The notes under the pieces: generated by a model
Database searches by the model: none
What the model saw: only the letters and a program-made list of their open reading frames with translations
What the model was told of the DNA's origin: nothing
Translations under genes and position numbers: made by a program
Shown: in pieces, positions 16,271 to 25,072 of the stretch
Layout of the letters: each line of letters starts with the position of its first letter
Numbering within the stretch: position 1 is the stretch's first letter
Assembly (NCBI RefSeq): GCF_042138895.1
Contig: NZ_JBHIKW010000001.1
Location: 248,001-312,000, forward strand
Length of the DNA: 64,000 bases
Source: Cedecea selenatireducens
GTDB taxonomy: Bacteria; Pseudomonadota; Gammaproteobacteria; Enterobacterales; Enterobacteriaceae
Direction: 5' to 3'

Positions 16271-17266
16271 GTGCTGCCATTGCGCCTGCTGCTGTGCGGG
16301 GTAGTAACTCTGCTTGGGCTGATTTACAGCCTGCGCTTTGGGGCCGTGACGCTGTCCCTGAGCGAAGTCATTCAGCTTCTGCATCCTGCTCCCGTTGAAG
16401 AACCCCGCCTGGCGCTATACCAGAAGATAGTCTGGTCACTACGCTTGCCCAGAGCGCTGCTGGCGATGGTCTGCGGCGGCGGCCTGGCGCTGGCAGGCGC
16501 CGTGCTTCAGACCCTAACCCGAAATCCGCTGGCCGACCCGTGGCTGCTGGGTATTTCTTCCGGGGCGGGCCTGGGGGCTGTCACCATTATCGCCCTTGGC
16601 GTTCAGCCGCTGCTAACGGCCATGCCCGGCGGGGCTTTTATCGGGGCTCTGGCAGCTTTTGGGCTGGTTTTGCTGCTCGCCGGACGCACCATTATGCAGC
16701 CGGCCCGGTTTATGCTCGCCGGCGTGGCGATTGGGCAATTGCTCAGCGCAATAACCTCATTAATCGTCTTCTGGCAAACCGATGCGACAACCTCGCGTGG
16801 CTTTACCTTCTGGCTACTGGGTGCGTTTGGACAAGCAACATGGCCACAGGTGGCTATCTGTGCCGCCGCGCTATTCTTTGCGGGGACGCTTTGCCTGGCG
16901 ATGTCCCCAACGTTGAATGTTATGGCGCTGGGCAATTTTGCCGCTAAGGGCCTGGGCGTTAACGTTTTCGCCCTGCAAATATCACTCTACCTGGCCATCA
17001 CGCTGCTCACCGCTACCCTGGTGTCGTTTTGCGGCGCAATTGGCTTTGTCGGACTGACCGTCCCCCACCTGGCAAAAATGATAATCGGCAATCGTCACCA
17101 ATGGACTTTGCCCGCCAGCATTCTCTGCGGTGCAATGCTGACGCTAGTGTCCGATACGCTGGCTCGTACGCTATTTGCCCCCAGAGAACTTCCTCCCGGC
17201 GTCATCACGGCGCTTATCGGCGTGCCGGTATTTCTTTTAACTCTTCGCCGTCGCCCCCGGCCTTAA
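16271..17266 (+). CDS. FecCD-family ABC transporter permease
   Basis: Inner-membrane subunit of a type II metal-chelate importer with about ten hydrophobic segments. The family signatures ALAGAVLQTLTRNPLADPWLLG, given here in part, GLTVPHLAKMIIGN (coupling helix region) and RELPPGVITALIGVPVFL are present. The start is a GTG just past the methyltransferase stop, with GGAA 8 bases upstream; a TTG at 16250 is possible. No ABC ATPase gene follows: 17267-17467 is noncoding, so the partner ATPase must be elsewhere or shared. The permease would form a homodimer. Confidence 0.88.
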   Translation: MLPLRLLLCGVVTLLGLIYSLRFGAVTLSLSEVIQLLHPAPVEEPRLALYQKIVWSLRLPRALLAMVCGGGLALAGAVLQTLTRNPLADPWLLGISSGAGLGAVTIIALGVQPLLTAMPGGAFIGALAAFGLVLLLAGRTIMQPARFMLAGVAIGQLLSAITSLIVFWQTDATTSRGFTFWLLGAFGQATWPQVAICAAALFFAGTLCLAMSPTLNVMALGNFAAKGLGVNVFALQISLYLAITLLTATLVSFCGAIGFVGLTVPHLAKMIIGNRHQWTLPASILCGAMLTLVSDTLARTLFAPRELPPGVITALIGVPVFLLTLRRRPRP

Positions 17267-17467
17267 CTCCCCGCGCAGAAAGGCTCCGGCCTGACTGCGC
17301 TTTCCCCTGGGCACTTACGCTGCCGCCCTGATAGTTGTCACGAAATTGTTAACTCTTGAAGAGGATTTAGTGAGTATTCTCTTTATAAAGTACAGGCATA
17401 TGTTCATGCAGAGCCCGGTCAATTTTAGCCGGCTTTACGTTCACTCACCCTCACAGGGACATTGACG

Positions 17468-19225
17468 ATGCTGGTAATTATCCTTGCTTATCTGGGCGGC
17501 CTGTTAACCATTGCCAGCCCTTGCATCCTGCCGGTGCTGCCATTTGTATTTGCCCGCTCCGACCAGCCTTTTGCCCGTACCGGGCTGCCGCTGCTGGCCG
17601 GTATGGCATTAACTTTTACGCTGTTTGCTACCCTTGCGGCCGTGGGCGGCGGCTGGGTGGTAGCGGCTAATCAGTATGGCCGCGGCGTGGCGTTAGTACT
17701 GATGGCGCTGTTTGGCATTACGCTGCTGTTTCCTCGCCTGGCCGAGCGCGTGATGCACCCTCTGGTTACCGCCGGTAATTCTCTGTCTAACCGGGTGGCT
17801 CCGGGCCAGCCTGCGGGACCAGGTGGTTCGTTTTTAGTCGGTATCGCTACCGGGCTGCTTTGGGCACCCTGTGCAGGCCCGATTTTAGGGCTGGTGCTCA
17901 CCGGTGCCGCCTTGCAGGGAGCAAATGTCGGCTCCACGCTGCTGCTGTTAGCCTATGCCGCTGGCGCAGCCACCTCGCTCGCACTTGCGTTGCTGATTGG
18001 CGGGAAGGTCTTTAGCGCGATGAAAAGCTCTCTTGGCGTGGGGGAATGGATCCGCCGTATCCTGGGGGCCGGCATGCTGCTTGGCGTGGTCGCGATTACC
18101 TTTGGCTTAGATACCGGCGTGCTGGCTCGCCTGTCTACGGCCTCCACCGGCGGGATTGAACAGGCTCTGGTTAAGCGTCTTTCCCCGGACAGTACGACAG
18201 CGAACGCCCCCTCGCCGGCCTCCGTGGTGAAAACGTCTGACGATGACGCGATCCCCACGCTGACCGATGCAGGCGCAATGCCTTCGCTTAACGGCGCAAC
18301 GCAGTGGCTAAACTCGCCGCCTCTCACCGCAGAATCGCTGAAAGGCAAAGTCGTGCTGGTCGATTTCTGGACATACTCCTGCATTAACTGCCTGCGCTCG
18401 TTGCCTTATGTGAAAGCCTGGGCCGAGAAATATCGCGACCAGGGTTTGGTTGTCATTGGCGTTCACGCGCCAGAGTTTGCCTTTGAGCGCGATCCGGGCA
18501 ACGTCGCCAAAGAAGCGAAAAAACTGGGCGTGACCTACCCCATCGCTATTGATAACGATTACAGCATCTGGCGGGCCTTCAATAACCAGTACTGGCCGGC
18601 GCACTACTTTATTGATGCCAGCGGGCACATTCGCTATGAGCACTTTGGCGAAGGGGATTATGCACAGTCCGAGCGCGTCATTCAGGAACTGCTGCGCCAG
18701 GCCGGAGCCAAAAACGTCACTCGCGGCATAAGCACGGTGTCCGCCAGCGGCGTAGAACAGGCGGCCAGCGGCCAGAATGATATCTCTCCAGAAACCTACC
18801 TCGGCTATATGCGGGCACAAAACTTCGCCTCCGGCGAGGTCACCGGCGATAAACCGGCAGACTACAGTAAGCCTACCGCGCTGCCGCTTGATAGCTGGGG
18901 GCTCGAGGGGAACTGGACCGTTGGCGGGGAGAACATCACGCTTAATCGCGCCAATGGCCGTATTTTCTATCAATTCCATGCCCGCGATTTACACCTGGTC
19001 CTCGGCCCGGGGGCTGAAGGTAAACCGGTTCGTTTTAAGGTCACTGTCGACGGTCAGGCACCGGGCAGTGTTCACGGCTCAGACGTCGCGCCAGACGGCA
19101 GCGGTACGGTGACAGAACAGCGCCTGTATCAGCTTATTCGTCAGTCAAGCGGCGGCGGCGAGCACACCTTCAGCATTGAATTTGAAGATGCCGGCGTCAA
19201 CGCCTATGCCTTTACGTTCGGTTAA
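17468..19225 (+). CDS. dipZ: DipZ-like fusion: CcdA electron conduit plus periplasmic thioredoxin domain
   Basis: Three-part protein of 585 residues. Residues 1-235 are a CcdA/DsbD-beta membrane domain with the paired transport cysteines in SPCILPVLPF (C19) and WAPCAGPILG (C135). After a low-complexity linker, residues about 280-410 form a TlpA/AhpC-type thioredoxin domain with WTYSCINCLRS (C305, C308), the motif form seen in mycobacterial DipZ. The C-terminal 150 residues form a beta-rich module typical of DipZ proteins. Electrons would pass from cytoplasmic thioredoxin to the periplasm. It is 14 bases from msrA. The start ATG has AGGGA upstream; a TTG two codons earlier is less likely. Confidence 0.88.
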   Translation: MLVIILAYLGGLLTIASPCILPVLPFVFARSDQPFARTGLPLLAGMALTFTLFATLAAVGGGWVVAANQYGRGVALVLMALFGITLLFPRLAERVMHPLVTAGNSLSNRVAPGQPAGPGGSFLVGIATGLLWAPCAGPILGLVLTGAALQGANVGSTLLLLAYAAGAATSLALALLIGGKVFSAMKSSLGVGEWIRRILGAGMLLGVVAITFGLDTGVLARLSTASTGGIEQALVKRLSPDSTTANAPSPASVVKTSDDDAIPTLTDAGAMPSLNGATQWLNSPPLTAESLKGKVVLVDFWTYSCINCLRSLPYVKAWAEKYRDQGLVVIGVHAPEFAFERDPGNVAKEAKKLGVTYPIAIDNDYSIWRAFNNQYWPAHYFIDASGHIRYEHFGEGDYAQSERVIQELLRQAGAKNVTRGISTVSASGVEQAASGQNDISPETYLGYMRAQNFASGEVTGDKPADYSKPTALPLDSWGLEGNWTVGGENITLNRANGRIFYQFHARDLHLVLGPGAEGKPVRFKVTVDGQAPGSVHGSDVAPDGSGTVTEQRLYQLIRQSSGGGEHTFSIEFEDAGVNAYAFTFG

Positions 19226-19239
19226 CCAGGAGATTTGAA

Positions 19240-19962
19240 ATGAAAACCACTATTGTTTCCTCCGCTAAGCGCCGCATAGCGTTATTCAGCGCGCCTGTTC
19301 TGGTTATCGCCGCGCTGGTTTTCCAGAACACCGCATGGTCTGAGGCAGAGCCTGCCGTTGCTATTCCTGCGCCTTTGCAGGATGAGGCACCCACGACGGG
19401 CGCACACCTCGAAACCGCCGTCTTTGCCGGCGGCTGTTTCTGGGGCGTTCAGGGCGTTTTTCAGCATGTTAAAGGCGTGACCAGCGCAATATCCGGATAT
19501 ACCGGCGGCAAGGCGCGTACGGCGAATTATGAGACGGTGAGCATGGGGATGACCGGGCACGCCGAGTCCGTACAGGTTGTCTTCGACCCGGCGCAAGTCA
19601 CCTATGGCCAGCTGCTGCAGGTTTACTTTTCCGTGGCGCATAACCCAACGGAGCTGAATCGCCAGGGGCCGGATTACGGCACGCAATATCGTTCGACCGT
19701 TTTCCCGCTCAGCGACGCTCAGGCAAAGGTTGCCAAAGCGTATATTGCGCAGCTTAATGCCAGCCATAAATTTAGTACGCCGCTGGTCACTACTGTGGAA
19801 GAACATGCCCGCTTCTACCCGGCGGAGAAATACCACCAAAATTTCCTGAACGACAACCCGAACTACCCTTACATCGTTATCAACGATCTTCCTAAGGTTG
19901 AGCAGCTTAAACAACTGTTCCCCGCGCTGTGGAGCAAAGAACCGGTGCTGGTAAAATCCTGA
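19240..19962 (+). CDS. msrA: Exported peptide-methionine (S)-S-oxide reductase, one-cysteine type
   Basis: MsrA family with the catalytic motif GGCFWG (Cys66). Unlike cytoplasmic E. coli MsrA it begins with a basic, hydrophobic export segment (about residues 10-33, ending TAWS) and a Pro/Ala linker, so the enzyme should work in the periplasm or be membrane-anchored. Substrate motifs GHAESVQVVFDP and FYPAEKYHQNF are intact. Cys66 is the only cysteine in the whole 240 residues, so there is no resolving cysteine. AGGAG precedes the ATG. The 14-base gap and the upstream thioredoxin fusion imply co-expression and electron supply by DipZ. Confidence 0.92.
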   Translation: MKTTIVSSAKRRIALFSAPVLVIAALVFQNTAWSEAEPAVAIPAPLQDEAPTTGAHLETAVFAGGCFWGVQGVFQHVKGVTSAISGYTGGKARTANYETVSMGMTGHAESVQVVFDPAQVTYGQLLQVYFSVAHNPTELNRQGPDYGTQYRSTVFPLSDAQAKVAKAYIAQLNASHKFSTPLVTTVEEHARFYPAEKYHQNFLNDNPNYPYIVINDLPKVEQLKQLFPALWSKEPVLVKS

Positions 19963-19999
19963 AAAAAACCGCGCCAGCTATGCAGTGGCGCGGTTTTTT
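19963..19999. terminator. Bidirectional terminator between msrA and lpxM
   Basis: An eight-base stem CCGCGCCA/TGGCGCGG is flanked by an A run on the left and a T run on the right, so it can end transcripts of both convergent genes. Confidence 0.85.
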
Positions 20000-20016
20000 G
20001 GTTTGAGGAGAGTAAG

Positions 20017-20994
20017 CTACTTCTTCTTCGGGTACAGTTCATCCCGGCAGTAAGGCTCTGTCTCACCCTCTTGGCGTGTCTTTAAGAGCTTCAGGATCCA
20101 GGTGTACTGTTCCGGATGCGGGCCAACCAGCAGCTCCACCTCTTCGTTCATCCTGCGGGCGATGGTATGGTCATCGGCTTCAAGCAGGTCATCCATCGGT
20201 GGGCGGATAAAAATATCCAGCCGGTGCGTGTCGCTGTTATAGACCGGGAACAGCGGGACGACTCGCGCACGACACACTTTCATCAGCCGGCCAATTGCCG
20301 GCAGCGTCGCCTTATAGGTGGCAAAGAAATCAACGAATTCGCTGTGTTCAGGCCCGTGATCCTGGTCCGGAAGATAGTAGCCCCAATAGCCCTGACGCAC
20401 CGAACTGATAAACGGTTTGATGCCGTCGTTGCGGGCATGCATACGGCCCCCAAAGCGGCGACGGACGGTATTCCAGACATAATCGAACAGCTGGTTGCCC
20501 TGATTGTGGAACATCGCCGCCATTTTCTGACCTTCGGAGGCCATCAGCATCGCCGGAATATCCACCGCCCAGCCGTGCGGCACCAGGAAAATCACGTTCT
20601 CCCCTTTCGCACGGAACTCATCCACGATTTCTTTGCCGTGCCAGTCCACACGTGCCATCACTTTCTTTGGATCGCGTAGGCCCAATTCAGCCATCAGCAC
20701 CATTGCCTGTGGCGCGGTGGCAAACATACGGTCGATGATGGCCTCGCGCTGCTCTTCCGGCATATCAGGGAAGCAGTAAAGCAGGTTGATTTGCGCACGG
20801 CGTCTGGCGCTTTTGCCCAAACGGCCCGCTAAACGCCCAAGTTTACCCAGCAAAGGATCACGGAGTCCCGGAGGCAGAAGCGCCAGCCCGGCAAAAGCGC
20901 CCACGCCAAGCCATGCTCCCCAGTAGCGCGGGTGCAAAAAGGCTTTTTGAAATTCAGGGATAAACTCACTGTGGTTTTTTTTTGCTTTTTCCAT
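20017..20994 (-). CDS. lpxM: Lipid A biosynthesis myristoyltransferase
   Basis: Inner-membrane late acyltransferase that adds a secondary myristoyl chain to Kdo2-lipid A, completing hexa-acylation. It has an N-terminal membrane anchor near residues 25-45, the catalytic HX4D motif HGWAVD, and GYYLPDQDHG. It is 325 residues; E. coli LpxM has 323. Next to mepM as in E. coli, it has moved away from pykA because of the inserted block. Confidence 0.96.
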   Translation of the reverse strand: MEKAKKNHSEFIPEFQKAFLHPRYWGAWLGVGAFAGLALLPPGLRDPLLGKLGRLAGRLGKSARRRAQINLLYCFPDMPEEQREAIIDRMFATAPQAMVLMAELGLRDPKKVMARVDWHGKEIVDEFRAKGENVIFLVPHGWAVDIPAMLMASEGQKMAAMFHNQGNQLFDYVWNTVRRRFGGRMHARNDGIKPFISSVRQGYWGYYLPDQDHGPEHSEFVDFFATYKATLPAIGRLMKVCRARVVPLFPVYNSDTHRLDIFIRPPMDDLLEADDHTIARRMNEEVELLVGPHPEQYTWILKLLKTRQEGETEPYCRDELYPKKK

Positions 20995-21070
20995 GCGACT
21001 CTCAATAGTTCGCCAGCGGCCTGGCGAGACGAATTTATCGTTATTTTAGCGGGGCGACGGGCGACAGACA

Positions 21071-21102
21071 AAAGAAAAAGCCGGTCACGAGTACCGGCTT
21101 TT
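21071..21102 (-). terminator. Terminator of mepM
   Basis: A perfect AAAAGCCGGT/ACCGGCTTTT stem-loop on the minus strand, followed by TCTTTTG. Confidence 0.75.
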
Positions 21103-21117
21103 CATATTGAGGCTAAA

Positions 21118-22440
21118 TCAGTCAATGCGCAGCTGCGGAAGAACCTCTTTCACCTGTGCCAGGTAATCACGGCGATCGGACCCGGTCAGACCTTCAGAAC
21201 GCGGCAGTTTAGCCGTCAGCGGGTTAACCGCCTGCTGGTTAATCCACACTTCGTAGTGCAGGTGTGGGCCAGTAGAACGCCCGGTATTACCGGAGAGCGC
21301 AATGCGATCGCCGCGCTTCACTTTCTGACCGGGTTTCACCAGCAGCTTCTTAAGGTGCATGTAGCGGGTGGTATAGGTCCGGCCGTGGCGGATGGCAACA
21401 AAGAAACCTGCCGCACCGCTACGCTTAGCCATCACGACTTCACCGTCACCGACCGACAGCACAGGCGTCCCCTGCGGCATAGCGAAATCAACGCCTTTAT
21501 GCGGCGCGACGCGGCCGGTAACCGGATTGAGGCGACGAGGATTGAAGTTCGACGAAACGCGGAACTGCTTCACGGTTGGGAAACGCATAAAGCCTTTCGC
21601 GAGGCCCGAGCCGCTGCGATCGTAGAATTTACCGTCTTCGGCGCGGATGGCGTAGTAATCTTTGCCGTCGCTGCGCAGGCGTACGCCCACCAGCTGGCTT
21701 TGCTCACGCTTGCCGGCCAGCATTTCGCGGGACATCAGCACGGAGAACTCATCGCCTTTTTTCAGCTTCCGGAAGTCCATCTGCCACTGCATCGCTTTGA
21801 TAACCGAGCTAATTTCAGCGCTGGTTAAGCCCGCATCACGCGCGCTGGAAACAAAACTTGCGCCCACTGTGCCCTTCAGCACGCTGTTAACCCAATCGCC
21901 CTGCTGGGTTTCGCTGGTCATTTTGAAACCGTTATCAGCGCGATCGTAGGTGCGCGTTTCGCGGCGCGACATTTCCCAGGTCAGTCGCTGCAAATCACCG
22001 TCTGCGTTAAGCGTCCAGGAAAGCTGCTGACCAATTTTCATGTTTCGCAGGTCTTTATCAGCGGAAGCGAGCTGGCTGATATCGCCCATCTCGATACCGT
22101 ACTGATTAAGAATACTGCTCAGCGTATCGCCGGTGGAGACAACATATTCATGAACGCCAGCTTCACCGGATGTTTTATCATCCAGCTCATCCTGAGGGAT
22201 GGTGTCATCTTCAGCGTCCGGGGATAGGTCAAGCGGCTCGCTGGCCTCGGGCAGCAGCGAATGAATTTCGCTTTTTTCAAGCTCGATGGTCTTGATTATC
22301 GGGCTGGAATGCGGATGGTAAATGGACGGTCGCCATACTGCGACCGCCAGAGTGAGAACCGTAAGCGACCCCAGCATTACGCGATGGGGTCGTGAAAGAT
22401 TGTCAAATGCCATGGCGACAGAGCGGGCTATCTGTTGCAC
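21118..22440 (-). CDS. mepM: Murein DD-endopeptidase MepM
   Basis: Periplasmic space-maker hydrolase that cuts D-Ala-mDAP crosslinks for peptidoglycan growth. It has an N-terminal membrane anchor (GSLTVLTLAVAVW), a LysM domain (YVVSTGDTLSSILNQYGI), and a C-terminal M23 metallopeptidase with the zinc ligands in HKGVDFAMPQGTPV and GPHLHYEVWI. It is 440 residues, the same as E. coli. It lies 15 bases downstream of znuA on the same strand and could be co-transcribed with it. Confidence 0.96.
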   Translation of the reverse strand: MQQIARSVAMAFDNLSRPHRVMLGSLTVLTLAVAVWRPSIYHPHSSPIIKTIELEKSEIHSLLPEASEPLDLSPDAEDDTIPQDELDDKTSGEAGVHEYVVSTGDTLSSILNQYGIEMGDISQLASADKDLRNMKIGQQLSWTLNADGDLQRLTWEMSRRETRTYDRADNGFKMTSETQQGDWVNSVLKGTVGASFVSSARDAGLTSAEISSVIKAMQWQMDFRKLKKGDEFSVLMSREMLAGKREQSQLVGVRLRSDGKDYYAIRAEDGKFYDRSGSGLAKGFMRFPTVKQFRVSSNFNPRRLNPVTGRVAPHKGVDFAMPQGTPVLSVGDGEVVMAKRSGAAGFFVAIRHGRTYTTRYMHLKKLLVKPGQKVKRGDRIALSGNTGRSTGPHLHYEVWINQQAVNPLTAKLPRSEGLTGSDRRDYLAQVKEVLPQLRID

Positions 22441-22455
22441 GTATTCACTTCCTCG

Positions 22456-23400
22456 TTAATCTCCTTTCAGGCAGCTCGCATACTGATTCGCAAGGCTGGT
22501 CATAAACTGCATATAGCTGTTTTTACCCAATGCGACTTCAATTCCCAGAGGATCTAAGGTGCCGGAGCGAACGTTAGTGCCTCTGGCAACGGCGTTAATT
22601 ACCGCTGGCCTGAATTGTGGCTCAGCAAAAACGCAAACCGCTTTATGCTCAACCAACTGTGTTCTGATTTCATGTAAACGCTGCGCACCAGGCTGTATTT
22701 CAGGGTTCACGGTAAAGTGGCCAAGCGGCGTTAAACCGTAGTGTTTTTCAAAGTAGCCATAGGCATCATGAAAAACGAAATACCCTTTTCCTTTCAGCGG
22801 TGACAGCACGGAACCAACCTGCTTATCGGCGTCGGCTAAGCCTGACTCGAAATCTTTCAGGTTGGCGTCAAGTTTGGCTCGATTTTCGGGCATAAGTTCC
22901 ACTAATTTATCGTGGATTGCAACCGCTGACAGCCGCGCTACGTCTGGGGAGAGCCAAATATGCAAGTTGTATTCGCCGTGATGGTGATCTTCGTCACTCT
23001 TTGCGCCAGGAGCGTGTTCTTCGCCGTGCTCATGATCGTCATCGTCACCGCCTTTCATCAGCAGCGGTTTCACGCCGGCAAGCGCCGCCAGCTCGAGCTG
23101 TTTTTTCTCAGGAAGTTGACGGACAGACTTCTGCATGAAGGCTTCCATTTCCGGCCCAACCCAAACAACTAAGTCCGCGCCCTGTAAGCGTTTTACATCG
23201 GACGGACGCAGCGCGTAATCGTGTTCAGAGGCGCCATCAGGCAGCAATACTTCTGTGCCAGTCACCCCGTCGGCAATCGCGGAGGCGATAAAGCCCAGAG
23301 GTTTGATGGAAGCCACGACGGCGGCCTGGGCGCCGGTAGCGGCAGAACCACAAAGGGCGGCGGAAAATGCAGCGAAAAGAAGTGTCTTTTTATGTAACAT
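22456..23400 (-). CDS. znuA: Zinc ABC transporter periplasmic binding protein
   Basis: Cluster A-I solute-binding protein that delivers zinc to ZnuBC. It has a signal peptide MLHKKTLLFAAFSAALCGSA, the metal-ligand histidine in GASEHDYALRP, the acidic His-rich loop (DDDDHEHGEEHAPG and DEDHHHGEYNLHIW), and later ligands in FHDAYGYF. The start MLHKK aligns with the mature family start; five more codons are open upstream. It diverges from znuCB across a Zur box. Confidence 0.96.
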   Translation of the reverse strand: MLHKKTLLFAAFSAALCGSAATGAQAAVVASIKPLGFIASAIADGVTGTEVLLPDGASEHDYALRPSDVKRLQGADLVVWVGPEMEAFMQKSVRQLPEKKQLELAALAGVKPLLMKGGDDDDHEHGEEHAPGAKSDEDHHHGEYNLHIWLSPDVARLSAVAIHDKLVELMPENRAKLDANLKDFESGLADADKQVGSVLSPLKGKGYFVFHDAYGYFEKHYGLTPLGHFTVNPEIQPGAQRLHEIRTQLVEHKAVCVFAEPQFRPAVINAVARGTNVRSGTLDPLGIEVALGKNSYMQFMTSLANQYASCLKGD

Positions 23401-23429
23401 AATGCAACTTATCATCGTGATAATCAGAA

Positions 23430-23452
23430 TAATTGTGATATTATAACATCCG
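23430..23452. promoter_or_regulatory. Zur box in the znuA-znuC divergent promoter
   Basis: The core tgtgatattataaca (23434-23448) matches TGTTATANTATAACA at all but one defined position. It lies in the 79-base gap between divergent znuA and znuC, as in E. coli, where Zur represses both directions. Confidence 0.92.
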
Positions 23453-23479
23453 CTAACTTATGCAACCCCTGAAATTGTC

Positions 23480-24232
23480 ATGACAAATTTGGTTGAACTA
23501 GAAAATATCTCGGTCTCTTTCGGCCAGCGTCGCGTGCTGTCCGATATCTCACTGGCGCTAAAGCCAGGCCGTATTCTTACGCTGTTGGGGCCAAACGGCG
23601 CCGGTAAATCGACGCTGGTACGCGTGGTGCTCGGCCTGGTCACGCCGGACAACGGCATCATCAAGCGCGACCAGCATCTGCGCATCGGCTATGTGCCGCA
23701 AAAATTACACCTGGATGCCACGCTGCCGCTGACGGTGAGCCGTTTTCTGCGCCTGCGTCCCGGCGTAAAAAAAGCAGACATACTCCCGGCGCTTAAACGT
23801 GTGCAGGCTGCCCATTTGGTGGATGCGCCGATGCAGAAGCTTTCCGGCGGTGAAAATCAGCGCGTTCTGCTGGCGCGAGCGTTGCTCAATGAACCTCATC
23901 TGCTGGTGCTGGATGAACCCACCCAGGGCGTGGACGTTAACGGCCAGCTGGCGCTTTACAATTTGATCGACCAGCTTCGCCAGGAGCTGAACTGCGCGGT
24001 GCTGATGGTTTCTCACGACCTCCACCTGGTGATGGCGAAAACCGATGAAGTGCTGTGCCTGAACCACCACATCTGCTGTTCCGGCACGCCGGAGGTGGTC
24101 TCCACCCACCCTGAATTTATTTCAATGTTTGGCCCAATCGGCGCCGAGCAGTTAGGCATTTATCGCCACCACCATAATCATCGGCACGATCTGCAGGGTC
24201 GCATCGTTCTGCGCAGAGGGAATGGACAGTAA
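23480..24232 (+). CDS. znuC: Zinc ABC transporter ATPase
   Basis: ATP-binding subunit of ZnuABC. It has Walker A GPNGAGKST, signature LSGGENQRV, Walker B LLVLDEPTQGVD and the switch VSHDLH. A His-rich tail (YRHHHNHRHD) is typical of ZnuC and may sense zinc. It is 250 residues. Its stop overlaps the znuB start in TAATG, indicating translational coupling. Confidence 0.96.
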   Translation: MTNLVELENISVSFGQRRVLSDISLALKPGRILTLLGPNGAGKSTLVRVVLGLVTPDNGIIKRDQHLRIGYVPQKLHLDATLPLTVSRFLRLRPGVKKADILPALKRVQAAHLVDAPMQKLSGGENQRVLLARALLNEPHLLVLDEPTQGVDVNGQLALYNLIDQLRQELNCAVLMVSHDLHLVMAKTDEVLCLNHHICCSGTPEVVSTHPEFISMFGPIGAEQLGIYRHHHNHRHDLQGRIVLRRGNGQ

Positions 24233-25017
24233 TGCTTGAATTGTTGTTACCCGGCTGGCTGGCCGGGATTTTGCTCGCCTGTGCGGCGGGGCCACTGGGT
24301 TCGTTTGTGGTCTGGCGCCGTATGTCCTACTTCGGCGACACGCTGGCACATGCTTCACTGCTGGGCGTAGCGTTTGGCCTGCTGCTTAACGTTAATCCGT
24401 TCTATGCCGTTATCGCGGTAACCTTACTGCTTGCGGTTGGCCTGGTATGGCTGGAAAAACGCCCTCACCTCGCCATTGATACCCTGCTCGGTATTATGGC
24501 GCACAGCGCCCTGTCGCTCGGTCTGGTGGTGGTCAGCCTGATGTCGAACGTGCGCGTTGACCTGATGGCCTACCTCTTTGGCGATTTACTGTCGGTCACG
24601 CTGCCGGACATTGTGTCCATCGCTGCAGGCGTGGTCGTGGTGCTTGGCGTGCTGGCGTGGCAGTGGCGCAGTCTGCTGGCGATGACCATCAGCCCGGACC
24701 TCGCCCACGTCGACGGCGTGAATCTGCAGCGCGTGAAAATGCTGCTGATGCTGGTGACGGCGTTAACCATCGGCGTTGCAATGAAGTTTGTCGGGGCGCT
24801 GATCATTACCTCTCTACTGATTATCCCGGCGGCAACGGCACGTCGTTTCGCGCGTACGCCTGAGCAAATGGCCGGCTTTGCGGTCCTTATTGGTATGATT
24901 GCCGTTACCGGTGGGCTCGCTTTCTCCGCACTTTACGATACCCCGGCGGGCCCGTCCGTTGTGCTGGCTGCTGCGGTATTGTTTATTCTCAGCATGGCAA
25001 AGAAACAGCCGGCTTAA
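24232..25017 (+). CDS. znuB: Zinc ABC transporter permease
   Basis: ABC-3 family membrane subunit with about eight hydrophobic helices, 261 residues as in E. coli. Conserved stretches include SYFGDTLAHASLLGVAFG and IVSLLIIPAA-like ITSLLIIPAATAR. It is translationally coupled to znuC and followed by a strong terminator. Confidence 0.96.
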   Translation: MLELLLPGWLAGILLACAAGPLGSFVVWRRMSYFGDTLAHASLLGVAFGLLLNVNPFYAVIAVTLLLAVGLVWLEKRPHLAIDTLLGIMAHSALSLGLVVVSLMSNVRVDLMAYLFGDLLSVTLPDIVSIAAGVVVVLGVLAWQWRSLLAMTISPDLAHVDGVNLQRVKMLLMLVTALTIGVAMKFVGALIITSLLIIPAATARRFARTPEQMAGFAVLIGMIAVTGGLAFSALYDTPAGPSVVLAAAVLFILSMAKKQPA

Positions 25018-25033
25018 CCTTCATGTAGACACG

Positions 25034-25060
25034 AAAAAGGCGCCCGAAGGCGCCTTTTTT
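25034..25060. terminator. Bidirectional terminator between znuB and ruvB
   Basis: A perfect AAAAAGGCGCC/GGCGCCTTTTT stem around a CGAA tetraloop serves both convergent genes. Confidence 0.88.
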
Positions 25061-25072
25061 AATGCGGAATAT

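Noticed and set aside
17029..17331. Possible ABC ATPase remnant after the permease
   Set aside because: The 100-codon frame is an out-of-frame shadow of the permease and shows no Walker or signature motif.
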